A DNA stretch of 10,406 bases from Candidatus Gastranaerophilales bacterium (GCA_947632315.1 CANROV010000061.1:1-10406), one strand, 5' to 3'. Positions 1 to 5,378 are shown, numbered from the stretch's first letter. A program made the numbers and translations. The notes: generated from the letters alone by a model not told the origin.

Positions 1-346
1 GGCCTGTTTTCTTACCGCGTCTTGTTCTTGCATTTGTTTTTGTTCTTTGTCCTCTTGCAGGAAGCTTTCTTCTGTGACGCATTCCTCTGTATGAATTTAT
101 TTCACTCAATCTCTTGATGTTTACTGATTCTTCTCTTCTTAAATCACCTTCGATTGTGTAGTGTGAAATTTCATCTCTCAATTTTTTAATGTGTTCATCA
201 GTTAAATCGTCTGTTCTTAAATCTTCAGAGATTCCGCAAGCTGCTAATATTTTAGCACTTCTTGTCGGCCCTATACCGTAAATATAGGTTAACGCAATTA
301 CCATTCTCTTATTACGGGGTAAATCCACCCCGGCAAGTCTTGCCAT
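1..346 (-). CDS. rpsM: 30S ribosomal protein S13 (partial, C-terminus beyond the left edge)
   Basis: Ribosomal protein S13 of the small-subunit head, which contacts 16S rRNA, the A/P-site tRNAs and the S19/L5 intersubunit bridge. Reading the minus strand from the ATG at 346 gives 115 residues before the window ends. The start MARLAGVDLPRNKR, the helix-turn motif TYIYGIGPTRSAKIL (residues 20-34), the SYRGMRHRRKLPARGQRTKT segment (85-104) and the NARTRRGKK basic tail are all diagnostic of S13. Full bacterial S13 is about 120-126 residues, so only a few residues are missing. The start is fixed by a good Shine-Dalgarno site (AAGGAGAG just upstream, about 349-357). It is the third gene of infA-rpmJ-rpsM, normally followed by rpsK, but here it is separated from rpmJ by 665 bp of repeat-rich DNA, so it may have its own promoter. 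Identity is very secure. Confidence 0.97.
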   Translation of the reverse strand, partial: MARLAGVDLPRNKRMVIALTYIYGIGPTRSAKILAACGISEDLRTDDLTDEHIKKLRDEISHYTIEGDLRREESVNIKRLSEINSYRGMRHRRKLPARGQRTKTNARTRRGKKTG

Positions 347-516
347 AGTCTCTCCTTTTATTTTATGTTATTTACTTTTTTGGCTTTGTTATTTTGTTTT
401 TTGTTCATTTTTTGGTTTTATAAACCTTTTAGGTATAACCTTCGTCTTACTTTTGTTACAGCTTCGTTGATTTCACCTTACGATTCAATAACTCGTTTTG
501 TAACTATCCGTTTAAC

Positions 517-567
517 CCGTCCGCAATTTCGCTTTATATTTAATCCAACTTTAAACCGGCTCTGCCG
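517..567. repeat. Partial third copy of the rpmJ-rpsM repeat, modules in swapped order
   Basis: Module Y (CCGTCCGCAATTTCGCT) lies at 517-533 and is followed at once by module X (TATATTTAATCCAAC then TTAAACCGGCTCTGCCG) at 534-567. In the two full units the order is X then Y (about 748-798 and 961-1012). The same modules in the reverse order show that the array is a mosaic and not a simple tandem duplication. Confidence 0.75.
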
Positions 568-603
568 ATACCCTAGCGAAAATCCGTTCTGATTATTCGT
601 CCT

Positions 604-798
604 GCTCTCTGCTGTCGTTGTTCTGATTTTCCTCTCGGCTTAATCTTCTTCTTCGTTTCAAAAGCCTTTTGGCTTTTTGCACTCTGACCGATTTGTGCCT
701 CTTCGGACTCGGGTGCAGCGGCACCTTTAAAGTTTGATTTAACTTATTATATTTAATCCAACCTTAAACCGGCTCTGCCGTCCGTCCGCAATTTCGCT
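604..798. repeat. Dispersed repeat unit A (195 bp)
   Basis: This unit matches 817-1012 with about 9 differences in 196 positions: seven transitions, one transversion and a single T indel near 748/961. It contains two small hairpins: AAAAGCC-TTTT-GGCTTTT at 660-677 and GGTGC-AGCG-GCACC at 712-725. The first is followed by a short T run on the plus strand and has a T-ended stem on the minus strand, so it resembles a weak bidirectional terminator. On the minus strand a frame is open from 743 to 573 without an ATG (G-A-A-A-P-E-S-E-E-A-Q-I-G). Comparison of the copies gives four amino-acid-changing and two silent differences in the shared part of that frame, which argues against selection for a protein. 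Confidence 0.9.
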
Positions 799-816
799 GT
801 CTTGAAATTGCTTTGC

Positions 817-1012
817 GCTCTCTGCTGTCGTTGTCCTGATTTTCCTCTCAGCTTAATCTTCTTCTTCGCTTCAAAAGCCTTTTGGCTTTTTGCGCTCCGA
901 CCGATTTGCGCCTCTTCGGACTCGGGTGCAGCGGCACCTTTAAAGTTTGATTTAACTTATTTATATTTAATCCAACCTTAAACTGGCTCTGCCGGCCGTC
1001 CGCAATTTCGCT
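817..1012. repeat. Dispersed repeat unit B (196 bp), ending on the rpmJ stop codon
   Basis: Second full copy, offset 213-214 bp from unit A and about 95% identical to it. The hairpins recur at 873-890 and 925-938. The last repeat base, 1012, is also the last base of the rpmJ stop codon (minus strand TGA at 1014-1012), so the element sits exactly against the coding sequence. The minus-strand frame 956..753 (67 codons plus stop, no ATG) runs through this unit into unit A. Confidence 0.9.
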
Positions 1013-1125
1013 CAGCCCTGTCTTTGTTTATGTTTGGGATTTTCGCAAATTATTGCTACTCTTCCTTTCCTTTTTATTACTTTGCATTTGTCGCAAAGTG
1101 GTTTTACTGATGCTCTAACTTTCAT
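1012..1125 (-). CDS. rpmJ: 50S ribosomal protein L36
   Basis: A 37-residue protein, MKVRASVKPLCDKCKVIKRK and onward, ending NPKHKQRQG, which is the textbook length and sequence of bacterial L36. It is the zinc-binding form: C11, C14, C27 and H32 are all present. L36 is the smallest large-subunit protein and sits in the 23S rRNA near the base of the L7/L12 stalk. An AAGGAAG ribosome site lies just upstream (about 1131-1137). It sits 103 bp downstream of infA on the same strand, the usual infA-rpmJ-rpsM order, with rpsM next but displaced by the repeat array. Its stop codon shares its final base with repeat unit B. The gene was found by direct reading and there is no doubt about its identity. 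Confidence 0.97.
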   Translation of the reverse strand: MKVRASVKPLCDKCKVIKRKGRVAIICENPKHKQRQG

Positions 1126-1174
1126 GATTTCTTCCTTTATTTTTTTCCTTATTATATTTCTTTTAAAATGCGAA

Positions 1175-1200
1175 AGCCCTTATTCTACACATTAGGGACT
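1175..1200. other. Imperfect inverted repeat in the infA-rpmJ gap
   Basis: AGCCCT at 1175-1180 faces AGGGACT at 1194-1200 across a short AT-rich loop. CCCT/AGGG pairs perfectly, with a mismatch and two further pairs toward the loop. In the direction of transcription (minus) no strong T run follows, so it is a possible RNA hairpin (attenuator or processing site) and not a clear terminator. Confidence 0.3.
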
Positions 1201-1228
1201 CCACTCTTCCTTTTCCCCTTCTAGGTTA

Positions 1229-1444
1229 TTATTTTAACCTGTAGGTTATCCTGCCTCTTGTTAAATCGTAAGGTGTCATTTCTACTTTTACCTTATCTCC
1301 GGGTAATATTTTTATGAAATTCTTCCTTATCTTCCCTGAAATATGTGCAAGTATTTCATGCCCGTTTTCTAGTCCGACCCTAAACATTGCATTCGGCAGT
1401 GATTCTATTATTGTTCCTTCAAATTCGATTACGTCTTTTGACAT
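1229..1444 (-). CDS. infA: Translation initiation factor IF-1
   Basis: Single OB-fold protein that binds the ribosomal A site during initiation and works with IF-2 and IF-3. The 71 residues from MSKDVIEFEG to LTRGRITYRLK match the family end to end, including SLPNAMFRVGLENGH (15-29), LAHISGKIR (32-40) and ILPGDKVKVEMTPYDLTRGR (46-65). The frame is also open to an ATG at 1468, which would add MTIKKEEI. I prefer the start at 1444 because IF-1 proteins are about 72 residues and because GAGGAAATA, an ideal Shine-Dalgarno for 1444, lies inside that extension. The sequence IRKNFIKILPGDKVKVE is close to cyanobacterial IF-1. It is the first gene of the infA-rpmJ-rpsM run; the adk/map/secY genes that often precede it are absent. 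Confidence 0.97.
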   Translation of the reverse strand: MSKDVIEFEGTIIESLPNAMFRVGLENGHEILAHISGKIRKNFIKILPGDKVKVEMTPYDLTRGRITYRLK

Positions 1445-1473
1445 TATTTCCTCTTTTTTAATTGTCAATAATT

Positions 1474-1504
1474 ATTATGGTACATGTTAAATTTTTCAAA
1501 TCAA
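1474..1504 (-). promoter_or_regulatory. Candidate promoter for infA-rpmJ(-rpsM)
   Basis: On the minus strand a -35-like TTGATT (1504-1499) and a -10-like CATAAT (1479-1474) are separated by 19 bp, slightly longer than the optimum. The start site would lie near 1467, about 22 nt before the preferred infA ATG, which leaves room for its GAGG ribosome site. This also argues against translation from the 1468 ATG. Confidence 0.35.
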
Positions 1505-1710
1505 CCCCTTTTTCTTATATAATTATATTTTTTGCCACTTTTTATCTTTGTTTTATAAGTTGTTTTTTTAATGATACGAAATACTCAACTATTTCTTGAT
1601 TCTCTCAATCACTTTTATTCTCTATTTTTTCACCGAATTGTAAAATTTTCTTAATAATTTAATTGTTTTCTATTATTATATAAACAATTTATTACTCTGA
1701 TTTTATTTGT

Positions 1711-1716
1711 GATAAT
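1711..1716 (+). promoter_or_regulatory. Extended -10-like element 8 nt before the first SGNH gene
   Basis: TGT followed by GATAAT (1709-1716) resembles an extended -10. It ends 8 nt before the ATG at 1725, so a start site about 7 nt downstream would give a transcript with almost no leader. This fits the lack of any Shine-Dalgarno sequence before this gene. An alternative upstream AT-rich -10 at about 1672-1683 cannot be excluded. Confidence 0.3.
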
Positions 1717-1724
1717 ATTTTCTT

Positions 1725-2672
1725 ATGAAAAAAGTTAAAAAAATTATCTTTATATTATTTGCTAATGTAATTATATTAATTTTATTACTATTTGTTTGCG
1801 ATTTCCTTATTTATAGTTATTATTATAAAACCTATGACAATTTATACGATAAATTAAAATTTAAATATTTAGCAAAAGTTAATTACTTAATTGATTTAAA
1901 AACTTATTTTAACGGGTCAAATAATATATACAGGGGAAGAAAACCTGACGGTTTAGAATATTCCGAAAATAAACCTATAGTATTATTCGGATGTTCTTTC
2001 GCTCACGGTCAATTCTTAAATTACAAACAAACACTAAGTTATAAACTTGCACATACTTTACATCGGCCTGTCTATAACAGAGCTGTTCCGGCTCACGGAA
2101 TACAGCAAATGTATTGGCAAACATCTATGCCACAGTTTTACGTTGATGTTCCGCCCGCTAAAGATGTAATTTTTATACTTATTGATGACCATTACAGACG
2201 CATGCATGTCCATTTTATGGATATATTGGATCATCATTTTAATATTCACTATTCAAAAAAACATAATGATTTTGTTCTCGATAATACAAATAATTATCTG
2301 ATTAATATTTTAAAATCTTCTTACACTTTTAAATTTTTAAATATAAAATATTCGGATTATTATGTAAAAAGCCCTAAAAATGCCGAAAAATTAACCGACG
2401 AAGCTCTTTGGTTTTTCGTTAAAACCAGAGAAAATTTAGAAAAAAATTGGAATGAAAAATTTAAATTTACTGTTATAATTCTTGATGAAATAAAATATAA
2501 AGACATTTTAAAGAAGAAGTTAAAAGATAATAATTTTAATATTGTTGAAATAAGTGATTTAACTAATGAAGATTTGTCTGACTCAAAATATTTAGCTGAA
2601 GAAACTAACCACCCCAAAGAAGAGATGTGGGATTTACTAACTCCTTTAATCATTAAAGGAGCAGGATTATAA
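1725..2672 (+). CDS. Membrane-anchored SGNH/GDSL-like protein with altered catalytic blocks (paralog 1)
   Basis: 315 residues. Residues 1-31 are a basic start (MKKVKK) and one hydrophobic segment, so the protein is probably anchored in the cytoplasmic membrane with the domain outside. The SGNH fold is suggested by block I IVLFGCSF (85-92, Ser91), a central RAVPAHGIQQM (119-129), block III ILIDDH (151-156) and a C-terminal EETNHP (292-297) with His296. It is clearly homologous to the protein at 4428-5378, which reads GDSF and MINDH at the matching sites. Here the block I Asp is Cys90 and the block III Asn is Asp154, so normal esterase chemistry is doubtful although Ser and His remain. Family members are esterases, or act in acyl transfer to or from cell-surface polymers; which applies here is unknown. 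There is no Shine-Dalgarno site. A repeat-like element begins 3 bp after the stop. Confidence 0.7.
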   Translation: MKKVKKIIFILFANVIILILLLFVCDFLIYSYYYKTYDNLYDKLKFKYLAKVNYLIDLKTYFNGSNNIYRGRKPDGLEYSENKPIVLFGCSFAHGQFLNYKQTLSYKLAHTLHRPVYNRAVPAHGIQQMYWQTSMPQFYVDVPPAKDVIFILIDDHYRRMHVHFMDILDHHFNIHYSKKHNDFVLDNTNNYLINILKSSYTFKFLNIKYSDYYVKSPKNAEKLTDEALWFFVKTRENLEKNWNEKFKFTVIILDEIKYKDILKKKLKDNNFNIVEISDLTNEDLSDSKYLAEETNHPKEEMWDLLTPLIIKGAGL

Positions 2673-2674
2673 TT

Positions 2675-2760
2675 AAATTTCGCTCAGTTTCACATACAGG
2701 CTCATTCATCCTCACTTCGTTGCGGTGTTTTGCTTTGTAACGTTCCTTATCGCGAAATTT
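2675..2760. repeat. 86-bp element bounded by 9-bp inverted repeats
   Basis: AAATTTCGC at 2675-2683 and its exact reverse complement GCGAAATTT at 2752-2760 bracket a more GC-rich stretch between the first SGNH gene and the TPR gene. The left end, AATTTCGCT (2676-2684), is the same 9-mer that ends repeat module Y at 533, 798 and 1012. A minus-strand frame without a start is open across it. It may be a small MITE-like or palindromic intergenic repeat, or serve as the bidirectional terminator of the two convergent genes. Only one copy is in the window, so dispersal is inferred. Confidence 0.5.
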
Positions 2761-2788
2761 TCTCGGACATACTTTTCGTAATTATTTA

Positions 2789-3115
2789 TTATAAATTTTC
2801 AATTTCTTCTTTTATTCTGTGAGTACTCTCAACCAGATTATTTAATTCAAGAGCCTTTTCGATATCCCTCAAAGCATATTGCTTATTCCCTAAGCTCTTA
2901 TAAGCAAGAGCTCTTGTTACATAATACATATCATTATCAGGCTCCAGTTCAATTGCTTTATCCATATTGTCAACAGCTTTTTGAAAATTTCCGATTTTAC
3001 GCTCCGTTTCACCATCCAGAGCATAAAAAATAGCTGCCTTTTCCTCAGGCTTATTCCCTGTCTCTTGCTCAGTTTCTTTTTCTTTATTAAATATTTTCTT
3101 TAAAAAATTCAACAT
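2789..3115 (-). CDS. Small TPR-repeat protein
   Basis: 108 residues. After a short basic amphipathic start (MLNFLKKIFNKEKE) and a charged linker (about 10-26) come two tetratricopeptide repeats: about 27-59, with KIGNFQKAVDNMDKAIELEP, and about 60-93, with ALAYKSLGNKQYALRDIEKA. These show the usual small/large/Pro positions (G-N-F/Y-x-x-A, A-I-E-L-x-P). A final helix rich in Glu and Lys follows. TPR units mediate protein-protein contacts; no enzymatic part is present, so it is probably an adaptor. The partner is unknown. It is convergent with the first SGNH gene and divergent from the radical SAM block, so co-transcription with either is excluded. No Shine-Dalgarno is visible; a TATAAT at 3131-3126 lies only 10 nt before the ATG, so the mRNA leader may be a few bases long. 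Confidence 0.75.
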   Translation of the reverse strand: MLNFLKKIFNKEKETEQETGNKPEEKAAIFYALDGETERKIGNFQKAVDNMDKAIELEPDNDMYYVTRALAYKSLGNKQYALRDIEKALELNNLVESTHRIKEEIENL

Positions 3116-3125
3116 AATATTTTAA

Positions 3126-3131
3126 ATTATA
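3126..3131 (-). promoter_or_regulatory. Consensus -10 (TATAAT) of the TPR gene
   Basis: A perfect TATAAT on the minus strand ends 10 nt before the ATG at 3115, which predicts a leader of only about 3-5 nt. No recognisable -35 was found at normal spacing. Confidence 0.4.
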
Positions 3132-3158
3132 GAGCTTAATATAAAAAATTACAATTAT

Positions 3159-3187
3159 TTGCATAAAAAAAAATTTATTTGTATTAT
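3159..3187 (+). promoter_or_regulatory. Candidate promoter for the short cysteine-rich ORF and the radical SAM gene
   Basis: TTGCAT (3159-3164) and TATTAT (3182-3187) are spaced by 17 bp. The -10 is a 5/6 match; the -35 is weak after TTG. A start near 3194 would leave a leader carrying the GGAG at 3200-3203 that precedes the ORF at 3210. Confidence 0.4.
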
Positions 3188-3209
3188 ATCATTGAGATTG
3201 GAGTTTTTA

Positions 3210-3317
3210 ATGACAAAAAAATGCTGTGAATTCTTACTTCACGAAATTGCGTTCTATAAGGACTCAATCAGACCTTGCTGTTCTTTTTCAATTGAGGGTA
3301 ATGCTATTATTTATTAG
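3210..3317 (+). pseudogene. 35-codon ORF duplicating the N-terminus of the downstream radical SAM protein
   Basis: Reads MTKKCCEFLLHEIAFYKDSI then RPCCSFSIEGNAIIY and a TAG stop. Aligned without gaps to the first 27 residues of the radical SAM protein at 3368, 15 are identical, with both Cys-Cys pairs at the same positions (5-6 and 23-24) and the shared CxFLLHE core. The DNA is also visibly similar (TTCTTACTTCA in both). A good Shine-Dalgarno (GGAG, 3200-3203) sits 6 nt before the ATG and a promoter-like sequence lies upstream, which the full gene lacks. The simplest reading is the remnant of a tandem duplication whose remainder was deleted. It could also be a translated short peptide, or a leader whose translation affects the gene 50 bp downstream. 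Coding status is uncertain, but the homology is clear. Confidence 0.7.
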
Positions 3318-3367
3318 TTGAAAAGATTGGCTATGCTTTATGGTTGATAATAAAACGGTAGACAAAA

Positions 3368-4330
3368 ATGAAATTTAATTGCTGTGACTTCTTACTTCAT
3401 GAACTGGTTTTTGCACAAGATAAAATCATTCCTTGCTGCTCTAGTCCAAGACATGAATATGAAACAAAATTTATAAAAAACTTTGACGGTCTAAATTTTG
3501 ACATTAAAGAATATATCACAACAAGAAATAAATATGTTGATATGTTCAAATCTGGTAGTGCGCCTGACTGCTGTTTGGGCTGTTCTTTTATTAAAAATGA
3601 TGATTGGGATGAAAGTCTTTTTATTAAAAGAATTATTATAACAAACAGAACGAAATGCTCCTGTAACTGTATATACTGCTCACTCATAACGACAAGCACT
3701 CAATCAAAACAAGAATTAAATACAAGAAAAACATACAATATAATTCCGGTTTTAAAAAATTTAAGAAATAAAAATCTTATAAATAAAGAATGTGAACTAA
3801 TGATAGCCGGAGGAGAATGCTGTGAATACCCTAAGGGTGAACTGGAATTTATAATTTATTTCGCTTCTTTATTAAATTGCAAAATTGAGATATTAAGTTC
3901 GGGAATTATTTATTCCAAAGCGATAGAAAATGCACTTAAAACAGAAAAATGTACACTCAAAATTTCCGTTGATTCAGGAAGAAAATCTACTTTTGAAAAA
4001 ATTAAACGTGTTAAAGCTTACGAAAGAGTTTGGGAAAATCTTAAAAATTATATAAAATTTACTCAAAATAATCCATTAGGAAAAGTAAAAATCAAATATA
4101 TACTTTTACCGGATATTAATGATAATATAAAGGAAGCAAAGGCTTTTATAAAAAAATGCAAAGAAATAAATTGTAAGTATATTGAACTGGCAGTTGAATA
4201 TTTATGGTTTGATAAAAATAAAAATAAACAAGTTCCAGACTCAATAAAACAAACCGTAAGATATATAAAACAATCAGGAATAAATATATCCTACGAAAGC
4301 CAAAGCACCGAATACCTTGAAAAAATATAA
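3368..4330 (+). CDS. Radical SAM protein with N-terminal cysteine-rich (SPASM-like) region
   Basis: 320 residues. The radical SAM iron-sulfur motif is C97xxxC101xxC104 (in TKCSCNCIYCS). It is followed by the SAM-binding GGE at 148-150 (MIAGGECCEYP), SVDSG at 200-204 and ILLPDINDNIKEA (245-257), all typical of the partial TIM barrel. The N-terminal 75 residues hold C5, C6, C23, C24, C68, C69 and C72 in a layout (PCCSSP, then PDCCLGCSF) like SPASM/twitch-type auxiliary cluster regions placed before the core. Such proteins act on peptides, sugars or tRNA; the substrate here is unknown. It is cytosolic, with no signal peptide. The start at 3368 is supported by homology with the 3210 ORF, though no good Shine-Dalgarno is visible. 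It lies between two SGNH paralogs on the same strand, but a separate promoter precedes the next gene. Confidence 0.85.
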   Translation: MKFNCCDFLLHELVFAQDKIIPCCSSPRHEYETKFIKNFDGLNFDIKEYITTRNKYVDMFKSGSAPDCCLGCSFIKNDDWDESLFIKRIIITNRTKCSCNCIYCSLITTSTQSKQELNTRKTYNIIPVLKNLRNKNLINKECELMIAGGECCEYPKGELEFIIYFASLLNCKIEILSSGIIYSKAIENALKTEKCTLKISVDSGRKSTFEKIKRVKAYERVWENLKNYIKFTQNNPLGKVKIKYILLPDINDNIKEAKAFIKKCKEINCKYIELAVEYLWFDKNKNKQVPDSIKQTVRYIKQSGINISYESQSTEYLEKI

Positions 4331-4378
4331 TAAAAACAAATAAGATATTTATTTTTTAATGTAATAAAATATTTATTA

Positions 4379-4407
4379 ATAACATAAAATAATTTTCATT
4401 ATGTTAT
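4379..4407. promoter_or_regulatory. 9-bp inverted repeat overlapping the second SGNH promoter
   Basis: ATAACATAA (4379-4387) and its exact complement TTATGTTAT (4399-4407) are separated by 11 bp. The right arm overlaps the extended -10 of the downstream gene, so a dimeric regulator could block it. The region is very AT-rich and chance remains possible. Confidence 0.35.
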
Positions 4408-4410
4408 AAT
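4402..4410 (+). promoter_or_regulatory. Perfect extended -10 promoter of the second SGNH gene
   Basis: TGTTATAAT (4402-4410) matches the extended -10 consensus TGnTATAAT exactly and needs no strong -35. A start near 4417 would leave about 11 nt before the ATG at 4428. The gene is thus probably transcribed independently of the radical SAM gene 97 bp upstream. Confidence 0.5.
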
Positions 4411-4427
4411 TAACACAGGTAAAAATT

Positions 4428-5378
4428 ATGAAAAGAATTCTTGGGATTATTGTTATAAATATTTTATTAATATGCTTTGCATTCTTTTTAATTGAAGGCA
4501 TAATATGGGCTTGCGAAAATTTAAGAATGAAAATATACAATGAAAAATATATCGGACAATGGCCTTTGCCGTTTCATCCCGGCGTTAAACAATTCAACAT
4601 TGATTTAGATTATTATCCAAATCCTAAAAAACAGTGGGGAAGAGAGCCTGTCGGACTAAATTACAAAAATAAACCTATAGTGTTATTTGGCGATTCTTTT
4701 GCATATGGTTATAAGCTTGAAAACGAACAAACTTTTTATTATAAACTATCCCAAATAACAAAAAGACCGGTATATGTAAGAGCGGTTCCCGGCTGGGGAA
4801 TTCAACATATGCTCTATCAAACAAGAATCGATAAATTTTATGAACAAGTACCAGAGCCTGAATACGCTATATTTCTTATGATAAATGATCATCTCAGAAG
4901 GCTTTACACTATAAATCTTTTATCAGGACACTTTTTAAATGAAGAAAGAAATTTAAGATACAAATTAAAAGACGGAAAATTAATTCAAATAACAGATTCA
5001 AACATCCTGCTTAAGCCGATTAAGAAATTATATTTAACTAATAAAATTCATCAAATGTATTTAAACAACGTAATTTTAAATCATAAAAATTATTCTGAAT
5101 ATTCGAAATTTGCTATTGAACATTTTGTTGAAAGCAGAAATGAACTTCAAAAACATTGGAAAAATACAAAATATGTAATTATACTTTACCAGCATATCTA
5201 CAATGAAAAAAATTTTATACAAAAGTTAAGGGATAAAGGTTTTATAGTTATACCAATTTTCTCACTTACAAATATTAATTTAAATGATAAAGAATATAAC
5301 ATAGATGAAAGTTTGCATCCGAATGAAAAAGCGTGGGATTTATTAACACCTCTTGTTGTTAAAGATTTAAATTTATAA
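4428..5378 (+). CDS. Membrane-anchored SGNH/GDSL-like hydrolase or acyltransferase (paralog 2)
   Basis: 316 residues. An N-terminal hydrophobic segment (about 4-27) after MKR suggests a single membrane anchor with the catalytic domain outside. Block I is VLFGDSFAYG (85-94) with nucleophile candidate Ser90 preceded by Asp89. RAVPGWGIQHM (118-128) may supply the block II Gly, MINDH (151-155) the block III Asn153, and DESLHP (293-298) the block V His297. The acid is uncertain: Asp293 or Glu294, because the spacing is ExxH where DxxH is usual. Unlike the paralog at 1725 it keeps GDS and the Asn, so it is the better candidate for an active enzyme. Likely substrates by family are acyl groups on envelope glycans or lipids; no acyltransferase partner lies in the window. 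Its stop at 5378 directly abuts the stop of convergent purB, with no spacer and no hairpin terminator. Confidence 0.75.
   Translation: MKRILGIIVINILLICFAFFLIEGIIWACENLRMKIYNEKYIGQWPLPFHPGVKQFNIDLDYYPNPKKQWGREPVGLNYKNKPIVLFGDSFAYGYKLENEQTFYYKLSQITKRPVYVRAVPGWGIQHMLYQTRIDKFYEQVPEPEYAIFLMINDHLRRLYTINLLSGHFLNEERNLRYKLKDGKLIQITDSNILLKPIKKLYLTNKIHQMYLNNVILNHKNYSEYSKFAIEHFVESRNELQKHWKNTKYVIILYQHIYNEKNFIQKLRDKGFIVIPIFSLTNINLNDKEYNIDESLHPNEKAWDLLTPLVVKDLNL

Larger units (their letters stand above)
347..1011. other. 665-bp repeat-rich spacer between rpmJ and rpsM, no convincing gene
   Basis: This stretch separates two genes that are usually only tens of bases apart. Positions 517-1012 are a mosaic of direct repeats (listed separately). 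Positions 347-516 are AT-rich and hold the rpsM ribosome binding site and nothing else that I can name. A 16-codon minus-strand ORF starting MNKKQNNKAKK ends right before the rpsM Shine-Dalgarno, but it lacks a clear ribosome site of its own. I see no confident promoter for rpsM, although a TATACC-like -10 lies on the minus strand around 430-440. Frames open on the minus strand inside the repeats (956..753 and 743..573) have no ATG. Confidence 0.8.

Noticed and set aside
398..448. 16-codon minus-strand ORF MNKKQNNKAKK just before rpsM
   Set aside because: Lys/Asn-rich product expected from A-rich DNA and no ribosome site at proper distance.
365..592. 75-codon plus-strand ORF upstream of and antisense to the rpsM leader
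   Set aside because: No ribosome site, low-complexity Phe/Leu-rich start from T-rich DNA, and its end lies in the repeat module; it reads as a chance ORF.
660..677. AAAAGCC/GGCTTTT hairpin as a rho-independent terminator of rpmJ
   Set aside because: The stem is short and half A/T, and in the minus direction only four T follow, all within the stem; its repetition in both units makes it part of the repeat and not a dedicated terminator.
517..1012. Direct repeats as a CRISPR array
   Set aside because: Units are about 196 bp with no regular short repeat-spacer pattern and no cas genes.
1445..1468. Upstream ATG extending IF-1 by 8 residues
   Set aside because: The extension contains the GAGG ribosome site for the ATG at 1444 and the family length fits the shorter form.
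1445..1724. Hidden small gene or RNA between infA and the first SGNH gene
   Set aside because: Only AT-rich sequence with promoter-like elements; no frame with a ribosome site and no recognisable tRNA or RNA fold.
4339..4360. AAATA/TATTT hairpin followed by T run after the radical SAM gene
   Set aside because: Five A/T pairs only in very AT-rich DNA; too weak to call a terminator.
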